From assembly GCA_003342895.1 (NCBI GenBank), contig PTFA01000011.1:6475902-6539901 (forward strand): 64,000 nucleotides of DNA, written 5' to 3'. Positions 1 to 10,737 of the stretch are shown piece by piece. The notes below the pieces were generated by a model that worked only from the letters and a program-made list of their open reading frames with translations, ran no database searches and was not told the DNA's origin. Each line of letters opens with the position of its first letter. The first letter of the stretch is position 1. Source of the stretch: Casuarius casuarius. Lineage: Eukaryota; Chordata; Aves; Casuariiformes; Casuariidae. A program made the position numbers and the translations under genes.

Positions 1-854
1 AACAGTTTCATATGTTCTTTCTTCCAATAATTCCTTCCTACTTATTCCTCTAGCTTTGATCGTATTTCCACCTTGGGATCTGTACCTTTTCTTGCGGTCT
101 AAGTGCTTGCTTTGTTCATATTGCTTGCTCTTCTAGAATTTTTCTGGGTCAGCAAACCTAGAAGAAATGATAAAACNTTGTCTTTGGGGAAAGCTCTGAG
201 TTCTTAGAGCTGACCCTGCAACAAGAACATCAAAGTCTTGAGAGAAACCAAAGGAGTAAAGAAGAAATTGTGGAACTGACTTACCTTAACTTTGATGGTA
301 TAATATAAAAAAGAAAATAAAAGTTTGAACCAAGCACAAAACACTTGCCAAATGCTTTGAAAAATCCCAAACTTGGCTCCTTGGAACATTACTTAAGTTA
401 CCTTTAATATATTTCTCTACAGTTGTATGAAACTTTGCAACAGTTTCAGTTTTGCTAGGAAGCTCCTGGAATGCATTACTCTGGTGTAATCCCCTGTATT
501 GCATACAGTTGTCCTGTAGGAATTCAGACAGATTTTAAGACTTTTGATGTTCTTTTTGTATGCAGTTCTATTTCTAAGTCTATAAGCAATATAACTGAAG
601 AAAATCTGGGGATAAATGAACTTTAAGAGCAAATTTTTGAGCGTTCTAGAAAGACCCTATCAAAGATGGCTAATTAGCTAACAGAGCAATGCCTCATCAG
701 CCTTTCGCAACAATTCCCATGAAAATGGTGTGTGTGCAAGGCAGCAAACCTGGGATAAACGTGCCCAGGATAAAAGCAAGGACTAACGAATAATCTTTCA
801 GGAAGAGAAACCAGCTTTCTGCACAGACTTGCCAGCCGCATCCAATCCCATTGA
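1..854. other. Unannotated AT-rich DNA
   Basis: No gene, RNA or recognisable repeat is seen. The open frames here are short (60-72 codons), overlap one another on the minus strand and have no domain-like composition. GC content rises after about 690, leading into the next feature. Confidence 0.5.
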
Positions 855-1308
855 GAAGCAGCAGGCCCGTCTCTCTCTCCTCAGACAGCCAGCAGTGAGG
901 TACCAGTTCGGTTTGTAAAGGCAGGGATGAAAGCTGACAATGGTCAGATCATTAAAGAAATGAACTCTGCAGCACCGAAGCTAGACAATGCGGCCGCCTC
1001 TTTCACAGGAGTGGATTCCAGTATACGAAGACTGAATAACAACCTCAGATCTCAACACGACTGATAGAAACCGGGGCTAGAACAAGCTCACTGCAAAAGC
1101 AAAGCAGTTAGTAGCAAAAGCGAAGGATCAAGAGAAAAGATGTTCAGATCAAATGTACGTGGGAGCAAAGGCAGCGAGAACTGACATGATTTCCCTATCA
1201 ATGATGTTTGACTTGCTAGGAAAAGAAGCATCTCCAAAGCCCGTGGAGAGAGAAAAGCTGCTCGTAAAAGCCCGCTGTCAGAATCACCAACCAGATCAGG
1301 TGCATAAC
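855..1308 (+). other. Two adjacent open frames, possible decayed coding sequence
   Basis: This stretch has more GC and CpG than its surroundings, including a GCGGCCGC site near 993. One plus-strand frame is open from 855 to the TGA at 1062-1064 (69 codons); its first ATG is at 927 and it includes the segment SFTGVDSSIRRLNNNLRSQH. A second frame, shifted by one, is open from 1081 to the TAA at 1309-1311 (76 codons) and includes MYVGAKAARTDMISLSMMFD. The residues are mixed and soluble-looking, rich in K, A, S and D, unlike the F/L/I-rich shadow frames typical of AT-rich DNA. I do not recognise a family. It could be a frameshifted pseudogene, a fragment of an old element or chance. A CT-rich run ending in CAG at about 871-884 resembles a splice acceptor, but no matching donor is evident. 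Confidence 0.25.
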
Positions 1309-1387
1309 TAACTAAATCATTGAGCTAGAGCAGAGAATAACAGAATGAAGAATTATAAACAGTGGATATTGCTAATGGAATAAAGCA

Positions 1388-1530
1388 CAGCTCAGTGTTT
1401 AAAGCGCTGGCCTGAGAGGTGGGAAAACCTCTCAGTTCAGCTCCACCCTCTTCACAAATTTCTTGTGTACTCCTACTTTAATCCTCCTTGTCATCTGTGA
1501 AATGAGGACAGATAATAATTTGCTGCATGT
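1388..1530 (+). repeat. MIR-like (CORE/tRNA-derived) SINE, diverged
   Basis: The order of segments follows the MIR-type consensus. It starts with a tRNA-like head (cagtgtttaaagcgctggcc), continues with a 'gaggtgggaaaacct' block and a degenerate B-box (agttcagctcc), and ends with 'catctgtgaaatgagga' followed by 'ataataat'. The last block corresponds to the well-known 'catctgtaaaatggggataataat' stretch of MIR. The orientation is plus. The copy is old, with many substitutions, and its edges are approximate. The assignment rests on remembered consensus features; a profile search would be decisive. Confidence 0.55.
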
Positions 1531-2071
1531 GAGTAAATATGCCCCTGGAGGACTATAAACCACTCAGAAAGTGGGACAGTAGTTAAAAGTCGTAAGTGAT
1601 ATTGGATGGGAAGTTGCTTGGCGCTAGAGCATAAGTGACATTCATATCCAGATTCTACACAGAGCACAACATGTTCTTCTAAAAAAAGGAAAGTGTTTCC
1701 TGACCTTAGAATTTCAAATTACCCTCCAGCATATCTGCGATCCTGCACAGAAATCTCTAGGGAATGGGCATCCAATAATGAGCATAGAAGGGGGGGGAGG
1801 GGACAAAAACTTATCCTGATTTGTCTGTCCGTATTTTCTTTTTCTTAAAACTGTGAAAGGGATATATCGTCAGGGCTGTTGGATTTTTACATACTGTGAA
1901 TATTTTTCTGATTCAAGGAGAGCAAATCTGCTTTCTAGGATAAGACAGGGAAAACCATTTGTCTCCACAAGATGGCTCCCACAGTGGGAAGCACCAGGCT
2001 CTGAAGATTTTATTTTTTTGCTTCTGCCAAAAGTACTCCCAGTTCACACTGTTTAGTCTGTCTACTTTTAG

Positions 2072-2076
2072 CTCCT
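2072..2076. repeat. Left target-site duplication CTCCT
   Basis: The five bases CTCCT lie immediately before the TGTG start of the LTR and recur exactly at 3021-3025, immediately after its ACA end. A 5-bp duplication is typical of ERVL (class III) integrations and is also possible for other retroviral integrases. Confidence 0.8.
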
Positions 2077-2810
2077 TGTGGCGGACAGATGAGTGAACTT
2101 TTGCCTTAAACATTTCTTGGTACATAAGGTGCGAGCAAACCATAACCCNGAACAAGCCATCTGTCCCCAGCGGAAACAGGACTAAGCTGCTGCGACCCCC
2201 GAAATGGTCTCCCTGCGACCACCCAGGACACACCGAGCCTGCACTGAACCAGACCACAATCAGGCAGAGACTTTGGGACCTGGACTATAAATTATTGCCG
2301 TTTTTAGCACAACTTCTATAAAACTTGCTTAGCATGAGTAGCTAAATTTGCTGAAGCCTCAGGCCTCACTCCCTAGTTCAGTGAGAAAGGGCCCCGGAGC
2401 TGGTGCAGGCGGGAACGATAAGGGAGTTACCAGCAATTTACATTCCTGTGCACTGCTGAAACAGTGCTAATTGCTGGAGTTACCACCTCTTTGTCAGGAC
2501 CTTGAGAGATAATGGCTGGACCCAAGAATGGGGACACACCTGTCAGCAGAAACGGCAACAGTAAACGGCCTACCTAGGGACAGTGAGGAGACCCAATAAG
2601 GAGCAGGAGACCCCAGACNCAAATATTACTATTGGTCTGAACTACCACGTGAGGGGTGGGAAACTTAATTTGAAAAAAGCTATAATTGCTGAGGGATTTG
2701 TTTGGGGTCCCTCGTCCCTGGTCCCTCGTCGGAGGCACCCAACTTGAGCTGTAATTCGAATGGAGTCAGCGGAACATCATCGGCCTCGGAGTGGTGGTAG
2801 CTAGCTTCCT

Positions 2811-2917
2811 CTCTCCTTTTCCAACTTTCTCTATCTTTTCCCCTTACCCTTGTTCTGTTCCCCTCTTCCCTTCGCCTCCCCTTTGCCTTCCCTCCCCCTG
2901 CCTTTTCTCCCTACTTC
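2811..2917 (+). repeat. Polypyrimidine tract within the LTR
   Basis: About 100 bp consist almost wholly of C and T on the plus strand, just upstream of the poly(A) signal. Such homopurine/homopyrimidine mirror-like tracts can form triplex (H-DNA) structures. Here it is probably an expanded or inherited part of the LTR's R region. Confidence 0.7.
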
Positions 2918-2923
2918 GTGGAA

Positions 2924-2929
2924 AATAAA
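2924..2929 (+). promoter_or_regulatory. LTR polyadenylation signal AATAAA
   Basis: A canonical AATAAA lies 91 bp before the LTR 3' end, where the end of the R region is expected. It fixes the LTR orientation as plus and sets the U5 region at roughly 2945-3020. Confidence 0.65.
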
Positions 2930-3020
2930 GTTAAAAGGTTGTACGATATTTGACCAGTTTTAGCGTCTTAATCTCGTCCTTGGGATCGTAACGAAACCTT
3001 CCCGATATTGGATCGGGACA

Positions 3021-3025
3021 CTCCT
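3021..3025. repeat. Right target-site duplication CTCCT
   Basis: An exact copy of 2072-2076 directly abuts the ACA end of the LTR. A 17-nt A-run follows at 3044-3060. Confidence 0.8.
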
Positions 3026-3060
3026 GAGCAATGAGGTTTACTTAAAAAAAAAAAAAAAAA

Positions 3061-6000
3061 GTCTTTTCATGCTGCAATTATCCTGTGGTGCAGGATAGAT
3101 AACTTTGTTGTTGCGATTGCTCAAAACATGGAACTAAGTTCTTGATACTCATTTTGATCGTTTTTACTAACTTTGGTTTTTTTTCTAAAAAATCTAATAC
3201 CAGTGGCCATTTCACGCCAGGGATGCTTAATGAGAACTGCCCACTGAAATCAATGAAGAGTTATGACTAAAAATCAATGGTAACATATGATCCAGGTTGT
3301 TTTATGCTAGAATATTCTATGATAGCCTTTTGGGATACAGTAGAAAAAACTAATTCTGAAAGTTACCTTCACAGAAACACCGTGTTTTCTTGTATTGTCA
3401 GTTTTCATGGAGCTGCCAGATTAAAGGGAAAAGAAAAATATAAGACAATATCTAAAAACAGATTTGCAGAACTAAATATTCTTCCGAATGTAGGAATGTG
3501 CGCTTTGTTGCAGCACGAGATCCTGCAAGATAGTAACATGTATCTTCACGTGAAAACATTGCTGTGAAAGAAGGCTAAGCAACGCTGTATTACCTTGCAT
3601 TTGCCAGCAGTTAAGAGCATTTACAAAGACAGTTTCAGTGGCTAAATGATATGCAGCCCTGTAACTTTGATCGTGTAACTGAGCCCTAATACCTGCTTGA
3701 ATATCATTTCAAGTCTTGAACTGCACAAACTCCTATGAGAAAGTTTTGGGTGCTTGCGGCTAATACACTTTTTTGCATATCAGCAGTAGCTACGGTTTTC
3801 TGGTTTTGACAAAATTGTGCATGGAAGATGCGATTGCAGTTGTGTGCAAATGTGTCCCAAAAGAAAGTGAGAGACTGAGGAGGAAAAGCTTTGTTTGCCT
3901 GCTTTTCAGTTAGACTAAATGTAGCCTGAGAAGCGCNGGGCTGGTGCCTTTGCATGTGGCAGCCCATGAACCACGTAATCAGCAGTTGTTCTGTTCTTCT
4001 GAATCTCGTGAGGATATTCGCTTTCGCCTTTCCAATCTTTAGGAGTGATAACTGTATAAAATAACTTTTTTGCACTGAGCTCATTTAAAATTGTAATGCA
4101 GAATGTTAGAAAATGAAGTCCCCCACTTTAAAAAAAAAGGATTTTAATTGTTATTTGCTTTCTTTTTGAGAAAATGAAGTTGTGGATATTTGCACTTTGC
4201 AAGAGACAGTTTTGGTAAGTGATTAATGGACATTTATAAGTGGGGGGTGGATTTCTTAAAAAAGAGGCTTCCTCTGACTCAAGTTACCTTATATTGAGCT
4301 GGCATATAAATGAACTTAAAAATAATAGAGAAATAGAGAGAAACGCGGTGCCGATTTTATAACTGATGTCCCCATTATCCATGCCTGCAGGAAAGCCTGT
4401 GTGAGAAGAAAAAAACACTGGGCATTTTGAGATGTTCACCTTGCATTTGGTAGAGCTTGGAGAATTTCCAGCAAAACAGGGTTTAATTGGAAAATGCCGT
4501 TTCATTGAACACAAAATCTTTTACTCAAAATTCCTACAGCTGAGCAAATTGTCAGTGTTCCTGACAATGAATCTGTCAAGGATATCAGTTTTACTGAACA
4601 ACTGTAGAGGTTGGGGAGGTTTGTAGGAAATCACCAACCTTTTTTTTATTGTTTTTATTTTTCTGTGAATGGGAAATGCTGCATTTCAGCTCAGTCTGGA
4701 TGTTGGCAGGAGGATCATTTATTGTATTGCCTGCCTTTCTCTCTTATCTTCTTTCCCGCCTAACACGGATCCACATGTGCTCCTACTGTTTTTCCCAAAC
4801 TTATAGATCATCTAATGATTGTGGGGGGACAAACAGACCTCTGAAAATAGAGTGGTGTGTTGTACAGTAGGAGACTGGATGAAATGGAGTTTCTTTCATA
4901 TAACTCATGTACATGACAGCTTTTTTGGTGTCCTAAAAGCTGAGGCTGCAGAGGATAGCAAAGAAATGAACTCAATGCATCTCTTGAATCAACTCCAGTT
5001 TTCAGAAATGTTGCTTCTATAGAGCAAGATGGTAAAAAAATAAAAAATAAAATAACCTTTATGTAAGGTTTTGTTCAAAGTGTGTATTGAGCAAAGCCTG
5101 ATGAATAGCTGATTTCCTAATACCTAATGATACAGTCAATAAGCAGGCCTTAAAAAGCTTGGTATTAAAGATGTGCAAATTTACTTTCTTCGCTGCTAAA
5201 CTTGTTCAGCCAGTGAATTCAAATGTTGAAGTGAAATTATATAAGAGCTATATTCTGAGTTGCAGGTACCAAGGAATAATGGGAAGGGAAGGGTAAGGCA
5301 GGAAAAAAAAAGTTGTTAGTGAATACAGTTTAAACATAAACCTCTTGTACCATAGGTCACTAGCTTATACTAAAAAGTTTTAGTGAGCGGCAATATTTTT
5401 TTCCAGAATCTATGATGCCTACATTCTTTTAAAAGATGAAAATAGATCTTTAAATTTTGGAAAATACTTTCATAAAAAAGAAACTGAAATAAATTGTAGT
5501 TCATTCATTCAATAGCTCACTCCACCTTTTTAATTATTTAAGTTTATAGACCTAAAAAGGTCAGCAAGCTAAAGAAATGAAGTGAGAAAATCTAGAAATC
5601 TGCACCCATGAAATAAGTCTTTAAATCTTACAGCAGCTACATGATAAAAGGCAACTGTTCGTCACAACAGCCACTGACTCAGCTGTAAAAATGATTCAGG
5701 ACAAAAGCCCTTTTCTGAGTGAATATGACTACAAGTGCGCATCTAAGTAGAGCAAAGCCAGCATGTCTCCTTACCCAGCAGTTTAAAGAAAAAGATGAAG
5801 CTGCTTGTGTAGGACTGCAGATAAAGAAAAAGAAACATCCCTGCAGTGAGAGCTACATATGAAACATTAGTTGTAGTTTGTGTATTCTGTACCGAGCCTC
5901 CGTGGACACCCCAGGCTTCCACATGGCGCTAACGCGTCAGGAGAAAGAAGTTCCCCCATATTCTAGAAAACAGTTGAGAAAAAACTATGGAACTCTTCCA

Positions 6001-6849
6001 CATGTTGAGGCTGGGTTTCTGGGAAAAGCCCGGAGAGATTAGTTTCTCAATAATTTGTAGATGCTGGAGAAGAAGCATCTGACCCCTCCAGGCTCCTTTC
6101 AAATATTGCCGTATTAAATTACTAACCCTGATAAAAAATATCATATCTCCTAATATGTTGTAGGAACTGTTTACTGACTTGCAGTTTCATATATTTCTAA
6201 ATAAAGGAATAGATCTTAAGCCTTGCAAGCAAACTCTGTCCTTGCAAGTGTTAATGACAGTTTTCATCCCTGCGTTGGGATTATAGCTTCTCTACTAAAA
6301 TTTTTAAAGATGGATTGAATTCCTGCATGAGATGAGAAACCTTCAATAGGAAATATTTGGAGTTCAGCTGAATTTAGTGATCTATGCAAAGCAGAGGACA
6401 TGCCAGCAGTACCTGTTGCAGGCTGGATTTATTAATTGCTTGAGGCAAAGCTACATTCTTACAAGCAGGTGCTGATGAGGCCCTGAGGAAAGTGAAACAC
6501 TGGAGCGGTTTGACGATCCTTTATCTCTGGAGTGGTGGCCCTTTGAGACATATAAACAGACTATGAGAGAGAAAAGTTATTTCCTCTCAACTTATGCTCA
6601 ATGACATTAAGTTGAAATATATGGGAAGTATAGAATAATTTACAGTGTAGTCTCCAGAGATCAACTGATTAGTAGTAGTAAAAACTTTTATTTAAAAAAT
6701 TGTTCTAACAAAGGTGTCCTGTCACACCACTCTTTGCCTTTCTTGTGAACTCTCTACACTAAAGATTTAGTATGCATCTCCAAATAACCTATATGGATTA
6801 AATTGTCAAATAAACTAAGATAAAACTCAGAAATAGTCCCCCCTAGCTC
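3061..6849. other. AT-rich non-coding DNA, no gene seen
   Basis: Open frames up to 126 codons exist (for example 3704-4084 minus and 3277-3567 plus), but they show no domain, no splice architecture and no biased codon use. Near 3240-3275 there is a 'cactgaaatcaatgaagagt' motif related to the dispersed motif described at 18072 and 45050. Confidence 0.55.
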
Positions 6850-6953
6850 TGTGTGTGTGTGTGTATCTATATTTATATATTGCTATTACATACCATACAT
6901 ATGTGTGTATTCATATGCATACTTATTTATATGTACACACATATACACACATC
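6850..6953. repeat. TG/TA/CA microsatellite cluster
   Basis: A TG run at 6850-6864 is followed by TA-rich and CA-rich dinucleotide stretches with interruptions up to about 6953. Confidence 0.85.
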
Positions 6954-8283
6954 ATCTCTTTCCCCAACTTATGCTTACTTCCCATAACATACCTCTCATA
7001 ATCTAATTTCTTTAGGGGGAATAAGAATCACCAAGATTTAAAATAGCTTTGTTTTGACCTATAAAACACAGCTGTTTCTATACTGAGAAAAGATTCCTGT
7101 TTACCCGGAAGCATTCTCCTTATTAAGACAGTCCTTTTGTAAAACATGGACTTGCTAGCCAGATTTAAATTTTTCCTACAGTTTGTCCCATGTAGGCAAT
7201 AAAAATATCCTTATTTAAAAAATAAAGAAAACATTCCTCTCTGTAAAACATCCTTCCCTCTCAGTTCATGTATTCTTTGTTTTAACATAGAAAAAGAAAT
7301 GCCTCCATCAAAAAGAAGATAATTGAGAGTGCTCCCACTTGAAAATATTTTATTCTCATTGATGCACAGGCTGGAGGACAGCATCAAGACACTTTTTCAC
7401 ATGAAAATAAAGGCAGGGAGAAACTGTTACCTATACTGGCTTAAGGATATGAGCTGTTAACCCACAATAAATCATACCTAAAAATATCAAGATGCCACAG
7501 ATGTACCAGAATAATGCATTTAACGTGGCCAACATCCTTTTATAATGTATGCATGTATTTGAAAGGGATTATAGCTAAAATTTTTCAAAACAGCTTACAT
7601 GTTTGGGTTGCTTCCAGTTTGAGAAGGATCATTCAAGTATATCAAGTTTAGCAGAGAAAAATTGCAGCACCCAAAGCTAGAGGAAAAGTTGGAAGGTTCA
7701 TTGATAAAGATGTATAACATGCTGCTATTTTTCTGCTTCTCTGCATCAGGCGCCTTTTTTTCAGTCCAAAGTAAAATATTGCTAGTTAACAGTTCAGTAA
7801 AATAATATTAACAAAAATACTCTCGAAATTTACCAGATGTTCCCTTTCTCTCTCTTTTACTACAAGTTTTTATCAGGAATATAGATTTAGCACAGGGTCT
7901 TTTAAAGACTCCATTAAGTTTCATAAATGAAGAAAACATTTTACAGAATGATTTTACAAATCATTTTGGTTTTTCTTAAAAAAGTAACTTCTTCTTAACA
8001 AACATCTTAATTTCCAGTTCTGAGGTAGAGCAGAAGACCTAAGATAAACCAGCTGTTGGCAAAGTCAAGGTCTGGGCAGATGGAGCTTGATGCTGCAATA
8101 ATTTGCTGAAGCCACTCCATATTTTGTTCTCAGCAAGGAAAAAGCTATACTGAATCCAATGACAATCAGGTAATAGCCTTTTGAAATTGCTTGTTGCGCT
8201 TTTTTATTATTATTAATTTTGAACAGAAACAGCTGACATCTTTTATAGAAGGCAAGAATAGAAATCTAAGCCATAGAAACTTC
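6954..8283. other. AT-rich non-coding DNA
   Basis: No gene, RNA or classifiable repeat was recognised in this 1.3-kb stretch. Confidence 0.5.
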
Positions 8284-8510
8284 ATATCTTAGGACAGTTC
8301 AGGTTGGAAGGGAGCTCAGGAGGTCTCTAGTCCAAGCTCCTGCTCAAACAGGGTCAGGTGCGAGGNCAGATCAGGTTGCTCAGGTCTTTGCCCAGTTGGG
8401 TCATCAAAACCTGCAAGGATGGAGACAGCACAGCCTCTCTGGGCCACCTGCTCTACTGCCTTGACTGTCCTCATGGGGGGAAAGTTTCTCCTTATATCCA
8501 ATTGGTTATA
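8284..8510 (-). mobile_element. CR1 LINE 3' end (avian type), truncated
   Basis: Read on the plus strand, the blocks match the reverse complement of the 3' end of avian CR1: 'ggttggaagggagctcagga', 'ctctagtccaagctcctgct', 'gatcaggttgctcaggtctt', 'gcaaggatggaga', 'cctctctgggccacctgctc' and 'agtttctccttatatcca'. The element therefore runs on the minus strand, with its 3' terminus near 8284 and a 5' truncation near 8510 or slightly beyond. Such 5'-truncated copies are the usual CR1 form. The short minus-strand open frame here is untranslated-region noise, not a protein. This is the clearest evidence that the window is avian. One N at about 8365 lies inside it. Confidence 0.9.
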
Positions 8511-9309
8511 AGTCTTCTAAAGTTTTGTATACATTTCAGAGTTTCAGAACCCATTGTGATTATTCAGTAGCCTTCCTCCTTTGGTCAAAAAATGTGTTGC
8601 ACATGTGAACCATCTATATGCCAATATACTTCTTTGGGGTAAGATATAATTTTTAATGATTGTTTTTAGCCTTAGCTCTGCATTCAAAACTCAGTGTTTG
8701 CATGCCTTCATTTTGGAGAAGGAACATCTGGAAATGTGCTATAAAAATCTATTTCTAGCATATTATTTGTATATTTAGTATATATTTTGTATACTTAGTT
8801 TATTATTTAGTATATTCTTATTGCTAAATAAGAACTGAAACACAGAATGAATTTTGAAGAACCCCATTTCTCAGAGTACTGCTTAAGACTACATGATATC
8901 AAGAGTATAAAGAGGTTTTTTTTCTTTTTTTCTTTTTTTTTAACCAGTGGAATAGAGCAATTGAAAGCTCCTCCAGTTTTGAAACGTGGAAATGTGGAAG
9001 GCAACTTGGGCAAATTTTTCTCTCTTAAAGTACTGAGTGGGTGTCAATTAAAAAAAAACAATGTTCAGTGGACAGCTGTATTTTTGACATGGGCTAGTTT
9101 CAATGCATTTGATATTTTTCAGAGAAGTCAGGAAAAGAATGTTACCTATGAAATTGCAGTAAAGGAGCGCAGGGAGTGTTGAGTGGTACTCTACTCCGCT
9201 AAAAAATGAAATTTATGAGACATCTTGCATTAACTGGAAATATAACATGTGAAAACTGAAAAGTTTGTAATTGGTCTCAGGATGCAAAGTCATGATTTAG
9301 CTTTTGTTG
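8511..9309. other. AT-rich spacer with low-complexity tracts
   Basis: Holds a TA/TTAG-rich imperfect repeat at about 8758-8820 and an interrupted T-run at 8916-8941. Nothing gene-like is recognised. The open frames at 8807-9182 are shadows around the T-run. Confidence 0.55.
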
Positions 9310-9640
9310 GGGAAGGCTGAAAGCAGCTTTACTGTATTGTTTCAGATCAAGGGTCCACATGATTCTGTCCACCACCAAATTCCTAGTGAAGAATGCAAGA
9401 ACAAGGTGCTCCGATAGCATTATTCTGGAGAATATTTCCTCAATCTCCAAAAATTGGTGGCTCTGGGACTTTCTCAGCAGGAGTTGTTTTAAGTACCCCG
9501 AATAGATTTCTTTATTTTTTTTTGATTTGTTTCGTTACTTCTTGAAGACATGTAAACCTTCAGCTTTCACAACATCTCATGCCAAGGAATATTATCTTCA
9601 TATATCTTCAAGTGGAAAAGTGGAAACCTTCAGTCTAGTC
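9310..9640 (-). mobile_element. Older CR1/L3-type LINE 3' end
   Basis: The plus strand carries, in order, blocks resembling the reverse complement of reptile/bird CR1-L3 3' ends. These are 'tactgtattgtttcagatca' then 'gggtccacatgattctgtcc', 'gcaagaacaaggtgctccga', 'ggctctgggactttctcagc', 'aatagatttctttat' and 'cttcagctttcacaacatct'. The same order (a '...gggtcagaccaatggtcc...' block, a 'ggctcagggacttcctgagc' block, a 'cttcagcttccacaacatc' block) is known from amniote CR1 copies. It is more diverged than the copy at 8284 and therefore older. Edges are approximate. It carries no coding sequence. Confidence 0.72.
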
Positions 9641-10142
9641 TGGCTTTTGCTCATCCATCAAGAATGTTAAATCCAAGTATATTATGATTGTTGTTATAGA
9701 GTGGTTCTTCAAAGACAACCTTTTGAATCTGGCCCTGGGTTCTAGAAAGTCTCCCTCCAAAAGTCAGATGAGATTGTTATGCTTGAAGCAAAAATCCCTG
9801 CATCCTAGTTTTCATTATATTTTGATGTTGCTTTTCAGATATTAGCTGTAGAATATATATTCATCTTGCTCAAAAGTGCCATATAACTGAGTACTATTTT
9901 GCCATGTTCTTGGCTTTAAAGACCAATTTTCACTGCCATCATCTTAGAACTTGGCTAAGAGACTTTCAATGGGAGTTGTATTTGATTTATTTTCCAGCTA
10001 TATCTGATCTTAACAAATTACACATATAAATCCTCTACTTGGTATATATTGTCATAAAGAGGGATCGAGATTGCACTGACAACTTATTTTGTGTTCAGAA
10101 GTATATATCAAATCAACTACTCAGCAGTAGAAATTTAAGAAA

Positions 10143-10400
10143 TTGACACGATGTCATCTCCAAGGAAATAAATTTTATAGCAGGTTCTCTGACACATGTA
10201 AACGGCTTGGCTCAATGCCATTATCTAAACGCAGGCAGCTCCTACCGTATTCGATGCCCTATGATATCCAAGACATCCACACAGGGCTGACAAATATCCA
10301 CAGAAGACCTATGTGGACCCTTCAGGAGAGGCAGCTTGGGGCTAGATGGCCTACCACAGAGCATCTCAAGGACACTACGTCCCTATGTTTAGGCAAGTAG
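10143..10400 (+). other. Unclassified segment upstream of a CR1 copy
   Basis: An 85-codon open frame spans this GC-richer stretch directly 5' of the next CR1 element. I see no reverse-transcriptase motif in it. It may be an older repeat or part of the CR1 body too diverged to recognise. Confidence 0.3.
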
Positions 10401-10409
10401 AGACATTCA

Positions 10410-10737
10410 GAGAACAGTAGGAGATCACTTTAAAACAGATTTTAAAAAAGCACTTCTTTAGATAATGGATCTTGGGACTTTCTGCCCTGAAGGCTGTGGA
10501 GACAGAGAGTGTCATTGGGTTCAAAAAGTATTTCAAAAATTAAAGAACAATATGTCCATAAACGGATATTAAAGGGAATAGGGAAGGATGTAGCCTATAA
10601 CATCCACAGACATTGGTCAGACTCGCGTGTTCTCTCTAACTCGTGTTTGCTTTCTCCTTTGTCAGGGCCTGAGTACTGGGCTAGGGGGACCACCGGGCTG
10701 ACCAAGTAAGGAATTTCTTATGTTCTTACATCTGTAA
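10410..10737 (+). mobile_element. CR1/L3-type LINE 3' end, plus strand
   Basis: Blocks in consensus order: 'aaaagcacttctttagataa', 'ctgccctgaaggctgtggag', 'ttgggttcaaaaagtatttc', 'tgagtactgggctaggggga', 'accgggctgaccaagtaagg' and the diagnostic terminal 'tttcttatgttcttac'. The ending corresponds to the ATTCTTATGTTCTTATG-type 3' microsatellite of this CR1 branch, so the 3' end is near 10737 on the plus strand. It lies tail-to-tail with the copy at 9310 and is similarly old. No intact ORF2 is present. Confidence 0.77.

Larger units (their letters stand above)
2077..3020 (+). mobile_element. Solo LTR of an endogenous retrovirus
   Basis: The element is 944 bp long, begins TGTGGCGG and ends ATCGGGACA, so it has the canonical TGT...ACA termini. 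It is flanked by an exact 5-bp duplication, CTCCT. It is CpG-rich relative to its surroundings and carries a poly(A) signal (AATAAA) at 2924-2929, about 90 bp from the 3' end, giving plus orientation. A TATA-like 'ctataattg' lies near 2681, followed by a repeated GGTCCCTCGTC at 2706-2716 and 2720-2730. A long pyrimidine-rich tract precedes the poly(A) signal. No primer-binding site, gag, pol or env follows, so this is a solo LTR, the usual product of recombination between the two LTRs of a provirus. The intact duplication and retained CpGs suggest it is younger than the CR1 copies nearby. The family is not assigned; the 5-bp duplication favours ERVL. Confidence 0.85.

Noticed and set aside
1913..2257. 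114-codon minus-strand frame
   Set aside because: It crosses the LTR boundary at 2077 and contains an N; a real gene would not respect neither edge.
3704..4084. 126-codon minus-strand frame
   Set aside because: No domain, no splice or promoter context, and an internal N.
8316..8570. Short open frames on both strands
   Set aside because: They fall in the CR1 3' end, which is non-coding.
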